Shown here: positions 42,770-52,295 of the stretch, piece after piece
How the letters are laid out: the number at the start of each line of letters is the position of its first letter
How positions within the stretch are numbered: the first letter of the stretch is position 1
Assembly (NCBI RefSeq): GCF_028289705.1
Contig: NZ_JANQOI010000126.1
Span: 1 to 55,791, forward strand
Length of the DNA: 55,791 bases
Source: Pelagibius sp.
Lineage (GTDB): Bacteria; Pseudomonadota; Alphaproteobacteria; Kiloniellales; Kiloniellaceae
Direction of reading: 5' to 3'
Translations under genes and position numbers: made by a program
The notes under the pieces: generated by a model
What the model was told of the DNA's origin: nothing
Databases searched by the model: none
What the model saw: only the letters and a program-made list of their open reading frames with translations

Positions 42770-44212
42770 TCAATCCACCGCCAGCTCGTAGAGGCCGATC
42801 AGAATGTCGCTGACCGGGATGATGGTGGTGTTGATGCCCTCGCGGCGAAGCTGCTGGTCGAAGCGGTCGGCTTCGCTGGGGTGTTCCCAATAGGCGTTTG
42901 AGTCCATGGCGCTGGAGAGCCCCAGGTTGGCGGCCTTGGCGCCCAGAGAACCGGCCCGCTCCGGCCCGACGATGGGCGCCAGGATGAAGGAATAGGTGCA
43001 GGCCGAGGTCGCCCAGGTCTCGCTGAGACCGAGGGTCTGGGCCGAGGTCAGGCGGCCGCCGCGCGACGACAGCGGCGCGACGATCTTGTACCAGTCCATC
43101 TGATCGACGCCGGGGGCATGGGGGCAGCGCGGGTTGAGCGGCGGGACGGTATAGCGAAAGGGATCGATGGTGCCGCTGTCGGGCTCCGGGGCGATCACGC
43201 TGTCCTGGGCGTCGGGGGAGACGTCGACATGCGGCATATCCTCCTCGTCCTCCAGGTCCGGAGGCTCCACCTCCGGGCTCGGCACACCTCCCGGGGGCGG
43301 CGGCAGGTCGATCTGCAACTGCAATCGAGGAACCAGGGAGAGCCCTGTCGGCGGCAGCTCGGGCCCGGCGGTCGGCCGCGGTGTCACACGCAGGCCGACA
43401 CGGCGGTTGCGCTCGTAGGCGCCGCCGAAGGCGCGGGTCTCGCCGTGGGCATAGAGCAGAATCTCGGAGTTCGGTGGCAGGTGCGGTTCCAGTTCGGCCT
43501 TCACGGCGGCGGCGCGCTGGGCCGAGAGGTTCAGATTGTAGGTTTCGCCGCCGTCCTCGCTGGCATAGCCGTGCAGCTCGACCCTGACGGCGGAGTCATG
43601 GGCGCCGAGGGCGGCGACAAAGGCCGCCAGCGCTTCGTCGGTGAAAGCGATGTCGTCGCGGTCGAACAGCAGATGGGCGTCCTCCGGCGCCCGGCCCTCG
43701 GCCACCTCAAAGGGCACCGTCGGCGCTTCACGCCCATAACCACCCAGCTTGCTGCGCCGGTCGGCGAGCAGTGCCGGCGATCCGCCGCCGCGCTGCTGCT
43801 GGACCACATGGGCCAGTTCGTGCTCCAGACGGTCGCAGCCTTCAGCGGTCTCGGCGTCAAGGGCGCCGGGTTCGGCGAGCAGATCGTTGCCGCTGGCCAG
43901 GGCATGGGCATCGCGGTCGCGCAGGAGGGCGCCGGCCGCTGCATCGTCATGCACCCGCACTTCGCCGAAGTCCCAATCGAAACGCCGCTCCATGCGGTGG
44001 CGCAGCCGGGTCGGAAGAGAGGACCCGACGCCCGGAACGCCGGGCTGCTCCCGCAGTTCGGAGGAAAGTCCGGTGCTCCAGGCCGGGCCGCCGCGGCGGA
44101 AGGACGCCGCATCGCGCTCGGCGGCGAAATCGGGCCGCTTTTGCGGTTCGGCCCGGGCACCGGAGTCTCTTTGGCTCACGGACTGACGAGGCGCGCGCTT
44201 GCCGGCGGTCAT
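42770..44212 (-). CDS. eCIS-core (DUF4157) protein with OmpA-like domain, candidate cargo
   Basis: The 480-residue protein has the DUF4157 domain at about 65-140: VRVHDDAAAGALLRDRDAHA, then HELAHVVQQQ with the HExxH zinc-protease-like motif at 131-135. An OmpA-C-like domain follows at about 178-277 (LLFDRDDIAFTD, VELHGYASEDGG, NLNLSAQRAAAV, RNRRVGLRV). After a Pro/Asp/Glu-rich linker comes a C-terminal region of about 130 residues with no recognised family. DUF4157 proteins are considered loading markers or processing proteases of eCIS. An OmpA-like module is unusual in one. The start overlaps the giant gene's stop (ATGA). Confidence 0.82.
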   Translation of the reverse strand: MTAGKRAPRQSVSQRDSGARAEPQKRPDFAAERDAASFRRGGPAWSTGLSSELREQPGVPGVGSSLPTRLRHRMERRFDWDFGEVRVHDDAAAGALLRDRDAHALASGNDLLAEPGALDAETAEGCDRLEHELAHVVQQQRGGGSPALLADRRSKLGGYGREAPTVPFEVAEGRAPEDAHLLFDRDDIAFTDEALAAFVAALGAHDSAVRVELHGYASEDGGETYNLNLSAQRAAAVKAELEPHLPPNSEILLYAHGETRAFGGAYERNRRVGLRVTPRPTAGPELPPTGLSLVPRLQLQIDLPPPPGGVPSPEVEPPDLEDEEDMPHVDVSPDAQDSVIAPEPDSGTIDPFRYTVPPLNPRCPHAPGVDQMDWYKIVAPLSSRGGRLTSAQTLGLSETWATSACTYSFILAPIVGPERAGSLGAKAANLGLSSAMDSNAYWEHPSEADRFDQQLRREGINTTIIPVSDILIGLYELAVD

Positions 44213-47200
44213 CGCTGCACCTCCTCTTCTTCCTCTTCGACTTCCGCCCCTGCGCCGGCTCCGGCACCTGCCTCGGTTTCCGTTCCCGGCTCGTTGGGCA
44301 TGCGGAATTCGACGTCGCGGATGGTGACCTCCTCCACGAGCGCGTTGAACGCCCTGGGCGTCGTCCAGCCCTCCACCGCCAGCGTCGCAGGTCCGTCGTT
44401 CGGCCCGGTGAAGCCGTTCAGCTCGATGGTACCGGTGGAGAGCGGGAAGCCCTTCACCGTCAGGTCGACCCCTTCCAGGGCAAGCTGCTGCAGACCCAGA
44501 TTGAGCGTCGCATCGGGCAGTTGTCCGGTGATGCGCAACGCGGTGAGCGTGTCCGGGGCGAAGGTGACGGTGCCCTGCAGGGCCGCTTCGGAGTCGGTCG
44601 GATCGCCGATGGTGTAAGGAAAGGCCGTGTCGTTGTTCAGGCTGAGGTCGATGTCGATGTTTCTGACCTCGGCGCTCTCCTTGAAGCTGTTCATGATCTG
44701 GTCGAGCCAGCCTTCTTCCTCGGCCTCTTCCTCGTTGTCAGTGTCCTGATCCGGCTCTTCGTCCCGGTCCGCGTCGGGATCCACTCCCGCCTCCGGATCC
44801 CGGGCCGGCGCCGGTGGCTCCTCCTCCATGATGTCGAGGCGGTAGCGCATCAGGGTCGAGAGACGGACCGGCTGGACGACGTCGTCCTGGACGATGGGCG
44901 GGTCCGCCGCCAATTCGTCGGCGGCCAGCTCGAAGGACACGACGGAGGTCCATTCCGACCAGCCGCTGAGATACTGGAAGTGCAGGCGGTTGCCGATCAC
45001 GACAAAGCGGGTCAGGGCGTCGGTCAGGTTGGCCAAGTCGGTCCCCAGGCCATCGACGGACTGGTTGATCTGGCGGGCGAGCGAGGCCAGCAGGATCGTG
45101 CGCATGCGCTGCAGGTTGGCGCGCCCGTCGGTGATCTGCAGGCGTATTGGCGCGACGAAGGGCAGGGTTTCGATGGTGACGCCGCCGTGCTGCTCGACGC
45201 TGCGGAACGCCTCGAGGTCGAAGTTGACGTGCCCGTCCGCGGTATCGATCAAGGGACCCAGGCTGCGGCTCAGGTTGGCACTGAGCTCCGCGAAGTCGGT
45301 TTCCTCGTCGCTGGTGCTCTGGTCCATCAGGGCGCTGACGTCGTTGATGGTGATGGCGACGTTGCGGATGCTCGCCTCAGGGATGCGAATGAGCATGTTG
45401 CCCGGGTCGTCGGGGTCGGCCGCGACAGGCCCCAACTGCTCTTCGCGGGAGATGACCTCGATCCTGGGACTGCCGGTGATCTGCTCGACGCGGATCGTGA
45501 TGCCCTTGTCGGGAACGACGAACTGGAAGGGCCCGGCATTGGGCGCGAGGATCTCGACGCCGCGCTCCGTCAGCACCAGGGCGTCGGCGCCGACCTCGCC
45601 GGGGTTGTCCTCGCTGCCTTCCAAAAGGGTGATGACGGCGGAGGGCAGGACCTGCCCGAGGTCGATGCGCAGGGCGCTGATCGAGGGCTGATTGAGGCTG
45701 ACACGGTAGGTGCCGTCGCCGAAGAACTGACCGGTGACCGAAGGCACATGCAGGGTCGCGTCGGCCTGCAGCACGCCGGCCAGATCGGCCTGCAGCCGCG
45801 GCACGTCGATGGCGCCGGTGTTGAGCAGCCCGCGGGCGAGCCAGTCGGTCTCCCCGGTGATGAAGTCGTACTCGGCGGTGATGCGGAAGGCGACCTCCGG
45901 CGGCATGGCGCTCAAGATCACGCCGGAGATGGTGGCCGGCTCGGAGTAGGGCAGGGTCAAGGTGAGCCCGCTGCCCAGGTTCTTCAGGGTGACGCTCAGG
46001 CCGCGGGCGGTGATCGTGGGGATCGACAATTCGGTGATCCGGATCTCCTGCACCGGCGGCGCCTCGGCCGCGTCGCTGTCGGGGAAGTCGACCTCGGCGC
46101 TCAGGGTGATGTCGCTCAGCACCACATCGCCCGCCGTCGGACCAGCCACGCCTTCGGGCAGGGGCGCGGGGACGGCGATGCGCATGCTGTCGCTCTCGAA
46201 GTCGAGCCGCGAAAGGGTGATGGAGCCGACGCGCAGTTGGTTGATGGTGACCCCTTCGCCGTGGCGGTAGTCGATGGAGCCCTCTTCGCCGGTCTCGCCG
46301 GTGCGCAGGTTCTGCACCGCCACATCGGCCTCGGTGTCGCCGTAGCGCACGGTTGCTTCGGCATCCAGATCGCGGAACCGCGTGATGACCTGATCGCCGC
46401 GACGGAACTGCAGATCGAGGCCTTGCAGATCCAGGCTGCCGTCGGCGGAGAGCTGCTCGCCGAAGCTGCCCTCGAAGAGGGCGCGCAGGCGGCCGAGTTC
46501 GACATGCCCGCGGTCCGGCAGGGTCTGGCCGCTGCGCCAATGCAGCCCGGTGGCGCGCAGCTCGGTGACATCGATCGGCTGGTGACCCGGGTCGTTCTGG
46601 GAGTCGTTGTCGAACTCCAGCGTGACGTTGCGGCGCCGGTCGCGCAGCTTGAAATAGCTGGCGGTGAGCCGGGCGATCCGGAAGGAATCGACCGTCAGCT
46701 CCTGCGGGCTGCCGTTCTGCAGGGTGACGCTGCCCTGAAGCGAGAACTGCTGCGCGTGGGCCGTGGGCCGGGCCTCGAAGAGCGTGCCGCCTTCGGTCTC
46801 CCAGCGCAGGCGGGAGACCTGCGCGTCCTGGAAGCTGAGCCCATGGACATGGATGGTGTCGCCCTCGAACTGCAGGTCGCCGGAAAGCGTGTCGAGGCTG
46901 CGGATCGCGACCTCGTTGTTGCCGATGACCAGGAGGCCGTCGCTGACGTCGATATCGTTGAAGCGCAGGCGCTCCATCTCGCCTTCGACGAAGTTCACCT
47001 CCAGGGCGTTGAGGTTGACCGGTCCCTGGACGGTGCTGCCGCTGACCACGTCCACGGAGGTGCCGCCGGAGACCAGCCCCTCCACCCGGTGGGTGACGAT
47101 GTCCTCGCCCTCGGGCGACTGGAAGGCCTCCTTGACGATGGCGGCGGCCTGCAGGGTGTCGATGGTGGCGATGCCGGCGGCCCCGGAGAGGCGCATGTTG

Positions 47201-50200
47201 GCCGCATCGCTCAGGTCCACCGTCATGCCGCGGGCGAAAAGGCCGGTCAATGCGCCGCGGTTGATCTCGACGCGCATGCGCCGCGGCTGCTGCGGAGCCG
47301 CGCCCTCCACGGTTTCCGGCTGGAAACTCTGCGGCGCGGGACGCTCGTAGACCAGGGGGCCGCGTTCGCCCTCCAGGTATTCCACGCGCCCGATATCGGC
47401 GCTGCGCACATGGATCTCGGTGACCCGGCGCGACTCCTCCCCGGACTCGTCGGTGGTCTGCTCGGTGGTGAAGCGGATCACCATGGTGGCGTTCTGCACC
47501 GCCACTCGGCCCGGCGCCTGCAGCAGCTGGTCGGTGGTACGCAGGTCGAGGTTGTCGAGAATGAGGCTGTCGCAGCGGGAGATCACCAGCAGGTAGATGC
47601 CTTCTCCGGCCGAGGAGACCGTCGCGTCGAGCCCCTGCACCTCAATCTGGTCCGCCGAGAAGCCGAAGGCTTCGGCGCGAATGCCATGTGCCGCAAGGCG
47701 CCCGGCATGGAGGGAAGCGGAGGAGAAAAGATCGGCACCGGCCTCGCGGCGGCCGTGGAATACGCCTTGCAGCAGATGGGCCAGCAGGCCGAGGCTCAGA
47801 TCCACATCCTCGCCTTCCACCAGGTCGATCTCGATCCCCAGACCGCGAATGGTCTCCACGGTGAAGGTCTCGGCGCCCAGGCCGATGTCCCCGCGGGAGA
47901 GGCTGGCGGTGAGGCGCGCCTGCTGAAGGTTCACGCGCTCGACGCTGATGTAGAAGGTCTCCCGCAGACGCCGCCGCAGGTCGGCGAGTTCGCGCTGGTC
48001 GGCCGGTGCCAGGGCGCCGTCGGCATTGCGTTCGGTCAGTTCGTGGTAGCGGCGCACGTCCGGCAGCGCCGCTTCGAGGCGGTTCTGCGTGTCGGCGAAG
48101 CGGGTTTCTTCCGGCCGCTGCCCGGCGATGGTGGCGACGATGTCGATCATCGTCCGGACCATCGAAGCGCTGGGAATGTAGGTAAAGCCGACGCCCTCGG
48201 CGGCAACCCGCCGCACCCCGATCTGCACCTCGGCGTCGAACTGCGAGGGAAGCCGGCCTTCGGCCTCGCGGGTCAGCCGATTGCGGAAGCGGTCCAGAAC
48301 GGCGGGATCGGCCAGCGACGGCAGGCCGACGGCATTGAGGATCTGCAGGCCGGCGGCGCTTTCCCCGCCGCCGCTGATCCCTTCAAGGGTCAGCGAGTCG
48401 ATGTCGACGGCGCTTTGCAAACCGCTGAGCTCGACCGAGCCGATGTCGATGGTGACGCCGAGGCGGCGGCTGCGCTCCAGCATCACCAGCCGGGTCACCT
48501 CGTCGTCGCTGAGCGAGTCCGGGTCCTGCTCGTAACGCCGCTTCAGTTCCTGGCGGGCCGTTTCCGCCTCGACGGCCTGCCGGTGCTGGCGTCGCAACTG
48601 CGTCAGGCGACGGTCGATCTCCGCACCGGGTTCCCCGTCGCGGTCGTCCGGCGAGAGGGCCTCGCGACGGCGTTCGGCCTGTTCGATCTGCAGGCGCAGG
48701 TGCTCGTCCCGCGTCATGGCAACGCCCAACTCGAAATCTCGCACCGCCAGGGCGGCCAGGCGAATGCCCGAGTCGGTGGCGAAGCCGCGCACGTCGAGCC
48801 GCTCGAAAGCGATGTTTATGGAGCGCAGTTCGCCATAGGTTTCGCGGTCTTTGAGGCGGCCGAGATGACCGAGCACTTCGAGCAGCCCGAGGAATGCCGG
48901 GGCGAGCAACGGCAGCGGAATCCAAAGGCCCTGTGGCGCAGTGCTTGGCGCCGCGGTGTTGCTGCCTTCCAGCCGGGCATCCAGATCGAGGGGATGGACC
49001 TCGATCTCCCCGAAGGTCCGCACGCTTGCAGGGCTCGTCAGGCCCAGGCCCTGGATCTTCAGATCCTCCATGCGGGCGTTGAGCGAGGCCGGCTGCTGAA
49101 AGCCCTCGTCCGCGTAGGCGGCGGTGACTCTCAGACCGCGCAGGGTAATCGGGCCGGTGTCGACGCGGGTCGTCCCGAACAGTTCGTTGTACTGCTGGAT
49201 CTGCAGGTTCGGGATGTCGATGTGCATGTGGCGGGCCGGCAGATCGAACCAGATGTCCGCGTAGTTCTCGTCGTCGTCGCGGTCCTCCCGCTCCATCTCG
49301 CCGAGATCGATGGAGGTGTCGCCGAGGGTGTGGCGCATCAGACGGGTCACCGTTTCGAGATCCAGGCGGTAGCCGCCGCCGCGCGAGCCGACCAGCAGAT
49401 CGCTGCGGAAGAAGAGGTCGAGGAGGTTGGTGAGGGTGCCCGTCGTATTGACGATGCCGCGCCCCAGGGGCTGCAGGAACTGCAGCGCCGGCAGCCGGGA
49501 CAGCACCGAGGTCGGCAGTTCGTCCGGGGCCGGATCGGTGCGGACCGAGCCGGGGTTGAGATCGTAGAGCCGGTAGCGGTCGACGATGGGGCGCAGCTCC
49601 GCGATCCGGTAGGCGCGCCGCTGCTCCGACTGGGAGAAGACGAAGTCGTAGTCGCCTAGGGTGATGGCGAGGCGGATCAGCGCATCGAGTTCGTGGCGGC
49701 GGCCAGCGGTCCAGAGGTTCTCGGACTCCTCGGTGGCCGCCAGTTGCGCGCGCAGGTCTTCCCGGTTGAGCCCGCCGTCGCGCTCGATGAAGAGGTCCAT
49801 GTCGCGGGATTCGCGCATGCGCTCCGGCAGTTCGTTCCAGATCGCCTGAAAGTCCTCGCCGTCGTTGCGCCGCATGAAAGCGGCCTGCTCGTGCGGCGGC
49901 AGGGCGCGGATGAGCTGAAAGGCGACATAGGCATCCCGGTCGGTGACCGCGGTATCCAGCGCCCAGGGCGTGAAGATGTTCCAGTTGGTGGACATGAGCT
50001 GGCGCGCGTGCTCCTGAAGATGGATCGGGTCGCGCGCCAGGAAGATCTCCAGGGTGACCGGCCGGCGGTGCTCGGCGAAAAGGAATTCATCGCTGAGGGC
50101 GTTGATCATGTCGCTGAGGGCCCCGAGGCTGTCGAGGCGCCGCACGACGAAGGTCAGGGCGCTGGATGGATGGGGCAGGCTGGTCTCCCAGCCGGCGATG

Positions 50201-52005
50201 TTCCAGACCGCTTCGAAGAGCGTCTCCGCCCAGTTGCCGGTGCCGCGCCGGTCCTCGGCCATCCGCAGCACGTCGTCGACCGTCGAGCGGAGGATCTGGC
50301 TGTCCCGGTCGCCGCGCTCCAGAAGGGCGGCATAGTCGCCGACGGTGGAGACGAAACCGCCGTCCTCGTCGCGGCTGACCTCTATGCTGACGTAAACGCC
50401 GGAGCGGATCAGGTCGCGGCTGATCTCCTCTTCCAGGCGGCGGTAGTAGCGCCCGCCCTCCAGTTGCCGGAAGCGGTACTGCGCATCGAGCGGCAGGGCG
50501 CGCAGCAGGCGGTAAGCAAACTCCGCCTCCCAGTCGCGCACCCAGTTGAAGAAGCCGGTGGAGAGCAGGTCTTCGACATAGCTGAGGTTGCGCCAGACCG
50601 GCCGGAAGGCCATCAGCGCGAAGAACAGCCCGGCGTAGCGGGGGTCGAGGGCGTCGTCCTGCTTGTCCACCGCCTCCAGCAGACGGTCGAGGGCGCCGGC
50701 CTCGGCCAGCAGCTCACCGGCGCGGCGCAGCTTCGGCGGAACGGTCCGCAGGGATCCGCCGAATTCGTCGAGCTGCAGGCTGTCGGGGTCGCTGGACGTG
50801 CCCTCGGGCCGTCCCTCCGGCTCCACCAGCGGCGCGAAGGGGCGTAGCAGATCGAGCACCGCTCGTGCCTTGGCCTCGTCGGGGTCGTCGCGCAGCAGGT
50901 TGATCGCCAGCTCCGCGCGAATGCCGATGAGGGCCTCTTCCTCCCTCGTGAGCTGCGGATCGGCTGTTTCATCGTCGCTGCTGCGGTCGGCGCCTTCCCG
51001 GCGCAGCGGCTGGGGGGTGCCGAAGGGATCGAGCATACGCTCGCGGATGGCCGCACCGGCATCGGAGTGCAGCAACTCCGCCGCGAAGCGTGGAACATGT
51101 TCCGTGAGGGCGCCCAGCACCAGATCCAGCGCCACGATCTCCTCGCGTGCCATGGCGCCGTAGTCCAGGTCCTCGAAGTGGCCCTCCTCGAATTCGCCGG
51201 CCTGGGCGTGGACGACCGCTGCGTAGCCGGCGATCACCGAACGCCGGTAGTTCCGGTAGTGGCTGCCGGAGAGCTCATCGAGGAAGCTCTGCTGCCGTTC
51301 GCTGCCCAGCGACCGGAGGATGGCGGCGGCGTCGATGAGGGTGTGGGCATCGAGGATGCGCAGCACGTCGTCCATGTCGCCGTCGCTGACCCAGCCATCC
51401 AGTGCCTCGTCGATCTCGGCGCGGGCAGCGACCAGGGCTCCGGGAAAGGGCACGATCCTTTCGGCAATACGGCCGTTGAGGGCGGCCGGCGAGTCCGGCC
51501 GCTCACGGGGCTCGGCCTCCTGGGCCTCGTGGGGTGTCCCGACGCCGGAGTCGGCGGCGACGGCGCCCGGCGGCAACAGAACCTCAGGGATGGAAAGCGG
51601 CAGCAGCGCCGCGGCGCGCTCTCCCATGCTGTGGGCTTCGCGCTCGGCTGCGGCCACATTCGCCGGCCTTTCATCGCCGGTCTGGCGCCGCTCCGACCGC
51701 TGGGCAAGGTGGGTCATCTCATGGGCCAGCAGGTAGCGCCCCTGCCCGCTTGCGGCATCGAAGGACTGGGGGTCGAGATGGGCGACGCCGACGCGCATCA
51801 GGCCCTTGGCCCCGTGCGCCCGGGTCAGCGCCGCGCTCTCCGGGGAGAGGTCGACCCGGGCCTCAGCCGTCGAGAGGCCGAGGCGGGCGGCGAAGTCGGC
51901 CACAAGGCGCTCCGTGCGCAGGTCTTCAGCGCTCCGCTCAGCAGACCTTTCGCCAGTCCTTTCGGGGGCCGGGTCGTGCTTCGCGATCTTCACCGGCGCG
52001 TTCAC
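44209..52005 (-). CDS. giant eCIS-core (DUF4157-like) protein with helical repeats and AsmA-like beta-rich body
   Basis: The 2598-residue protein starts at GTG 52005, overlapping the stop of the 97-residue gene (GTGA). The DUF4157-like domain ends in LLAHEMTHLAQR with HEMTH at 95-99. Residues of about 190-800 are helical with a recurring unit of the type LxRALPxxxQxxFxR (near 232, 497 and 699). From about 850 to 2500 the chain is a long run of short amphipathic strands with repeated phrases such as LDNLDLRT, LQGLDLQF, LEGVDLTVKG and VKIQGLGL, resembling AsmA/TamB-type beta repeats, broken by a charged coiled coil near 1095-1200. The end is acidic, of low complexity. It is probably the main payload or a particle-associated structure. 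No membrane helix or signal peptide is seen. Confidence 0.8.
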   Translation of the reverse strand: MNAPVKIAKHDPAPERTGERSAERSAEDLRTERLVADFAARLGLSTAEARVDLSPESAALTRAHGAKGLMRVGVAHLDPQSFDAASGQGRYLLAHEMTHLAQRSERRQTGDERPANVAAAEREAHSMGERAAALLPLSIPEVLLPPGAVAADSGVGTPHEAQEAEPRERPDSPAALNGRIAERIVPFPGALVAARAEIDEALDGWVSDGDMDDVLRILDAHTLIDAAAILRSLGSERQQSFLDELSGSHYRNYRRSVIAGYAAVVHAQAGEFEEGHFEDLDYGAMAREEIVALDLVLGALTEHVPRFAAELLHSDAGAAIRERMLDPFGTPQPLRREGADRSSDDETADPQLTREEEALIGIRAELAINLLRDDPDEAKARAVLDLLRPFAPLVEPEGRPEGTSSDPDSLQLDEFGGSLRTVPPKLRRAGELLAEAGALDRLLEAVDKQDDALDPRYAGLFFALMAFRPVWRNLSYVEDLLSTGFFNWVRDWEAEFAYRLLRALPLDAQYRFRQLEGGRYYRRLEEEISRDLIRSGVYVSIEVSRDEDGGFVSTVGDYAALLERGDRDSQILRSTVDDVLRMAEDRRGTGNWAETLFEAVWNIAGWETSLPHPSSALTFVVRRLDSLGALSDMINALSDEFLFAEHRRPVTLEIFLARDPIHLQEHARQLMSTNWNIFTPWALDTAVTDRDAYVAFQLIRALPPHEQAAFMRRNDGEDFQAIWNELPERMRESRDMDLFIERDGGLNREDLRAQLAATEESENLWTAGRRHELDALIRLAITLGDYDFVFSQSEQRRAYRIAELRPIVDRYRLYDLNPGSVRTDPAPDELPTSVLSRLPALQFLQPLGRGIVNTTGTLTNLLDLFFRSDLLVGSRGGGYRLDLETVTRLMRHTLGDTSIDLGEMEREDRDDDENYADIWFDLPARHMHIDIPNLQIQQYNELFGTTRVDTGPITLRGLRVTAAYADEGFQQPASLNARMEDLKIQGLGLTSPASVRTFGEIEVHPLDLDARLEGSNTAAPSTAPQGLWIPLPLLAPAFLGLLEVLGHLGRLKDRETYGELRSINIAFERLDVRGFATDSGIRLAALAVRDFELGVAMTRDEHLRLQIEQAERRREALSPDDRDGEPGAEIDRRLTQLRRQHRQAVEAETARQELKRRYEQDPDSLSDDEVTRLVMLERSRRLGVTIDIGSVELSGLQSAVDIDSLTLEGISGGGESAAGLQILNAVGLPSLADPAVLDRFRNRLTREAEGRLPSQFDAEVQIGVRRVAAEGVGFTYIPSASMVRTMIDIVATIAGQRPEETRFADTQNRLEAALPDVRRYHELTERNADGALAPADQRELADLRRRLRETFYISVERVNLQQARLTASLSRGDIGLGAETFTVETIRGLGIEIDLVEGEDVDLSLGLLAHLLQGVFHGRREAGADLFSSASLHAGRLAAHGIRAEAFGFSADQIEVQGLDATVSSAGEGIYLLVISRCDSLILDNLDLRTTDQLLQAPGRVAVQNATMVIRFTTEQTTDESGEESRRVTEIHVRSADIGRVEYLEGERGPLVYERPAPQSFQPETVEGAAPQQPRRMRVEINRGALTGLFARGMTVDLSDAANMRLSGAAGIATIDTLQAAAIVKEAFQSPEGEDIVTHRVEGLVSGGTSVDVVSGSTVQGPVNLNALEVNFVEGEMERLRFNDIDVSDGLLVIGNNEVAIRSLDTLSGDLQFEGDTIHVHGLSFQDAQVSRLRWETEGGTLFEARPTAHAQQFSLQGSVTLQNGSPQELTVDSFRIARLTASYFKLRDRRRNVTLEFDNDSQNDPGHQPIDVTELRATGLHWRSGQTLPDRGHVELGRLRALFEGSFGEQLSADGSLDLQGLDLQFRRGDQVITRFRDLDAEATVRYGDTEADVAVQNLRTGETGEEGSIDYRHGEGVTINQLRVGSITLSRLDFESDSMRIAVPAPLPEGVAGPTAGDVVLSDITLSAEVDFPDSDAAEAPPVQEIRITELSIPTITARGLSVTLKNLGSGLTLTLPYSEPATISGVILSAMPPEVAFRITAEYDFITGETDWLARGLLNTGAIDVPRLQADLAGVLQADATLHVPSVTGQFFGDGTYRVSLNQPSISALRIDLGQVLPSAVITLLEGSEDNPGEVGADALVLTERGVEILAPNAGPFQFVVPDKGITIRVEQITGSPRIEVISREEQLGPVAADPDDPGNMLIRIPEASIRNVAITINDVSALMDQSTSDEETDFAELSANLSRSLGPLIDTADGHVNFDLEAFRSVEQHGGVTIETLPFVAPIRLQITDGRANLQRMRTILLASLARQINQSVDGLGTDLANLTDALTRFVVIGNRLHFQYLSGWSEWTSVVSFELAADELAADPPIVQDDVVQPVRLSTLMRYRLDIMEEEPPAPARDPEAGVDPDADRDEEPDQDTDNEEEAEEEGWLDQIMNSFKESAEVRNIDIDLSLNNDTAFPYTIGDPTDSEAALQGTVTFAPDTLTALRITGQLPDATLNLGLQQLALEGVDLTVKGFPLSTGTIELNGFTGPNDGPATLAVEGWTTPRAFNALVEEVTIRDVEFRMPNEPGTETEAGAGAGAGAEVEEEEEEVQR

Positions 52006-52295
52006 GGCAGCAGCCTTTCCGACAGCAGCACGGCGAGCCTGTCGCCGACCCGCTCCGGCGTGTCGTGCGGGCCGGTCGCGAGCAATGCCGACTGCCGCTG
52101 GGGAGCCTTCGCATGGGTCACCGGACGGGTGCGTTCCAGGACATGGCGCTTCAGACCCTGTGTCAGGCTGTCGCCGATGCGCCGGCCGACATGGGGGGAG
52201 ACTCCCTCCAGGGTCAGCCGCCCGACGCGGAGCGTCACCGAGTCCGCCGCAGTGCCAGACCGGGTCATTGCCAGGCGCCGCTGCCGCCGGGTCAT
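52002..52295 (-). CDS. small 97-residue eCIS operon protein of unknown function
   Basis: A short basic protein (MTRRQRRLAMTRSG...VTLRVGRLTLEGVSP) is coupled on both sides: its ATG overlaps the ATPase stop and its TGA overlaps the start of the giant gene. The central SVTLRVGRLTLEGV resembles the short IHIGRIEV-type strand motifs seen in accessory proteins of eCIS clusters. The perfect coupling makes it a real gene. It may help load the giant protein encoded next. Confidence 0.7.
   Translation of the reverse strand: MTRRQRRLAMTRSGTAADSVTLRVGRLTLEGVSPHVGRRIGDSLTQGLKRHVLERTRPVTHAKAPQRQSALLATGPHDTPERVGDRLAVLLSERLLP

Noticed and set aside
43771-49659. 1962-codon open frame on the plus strand, antisense to the giant eCIS gene
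   Set aside because: It is a high-GC shadow: the product is low-complexity Arg/Gly/Ala/Asp-rich without motifs, while the minus-strand frame has domains and coupled starts.
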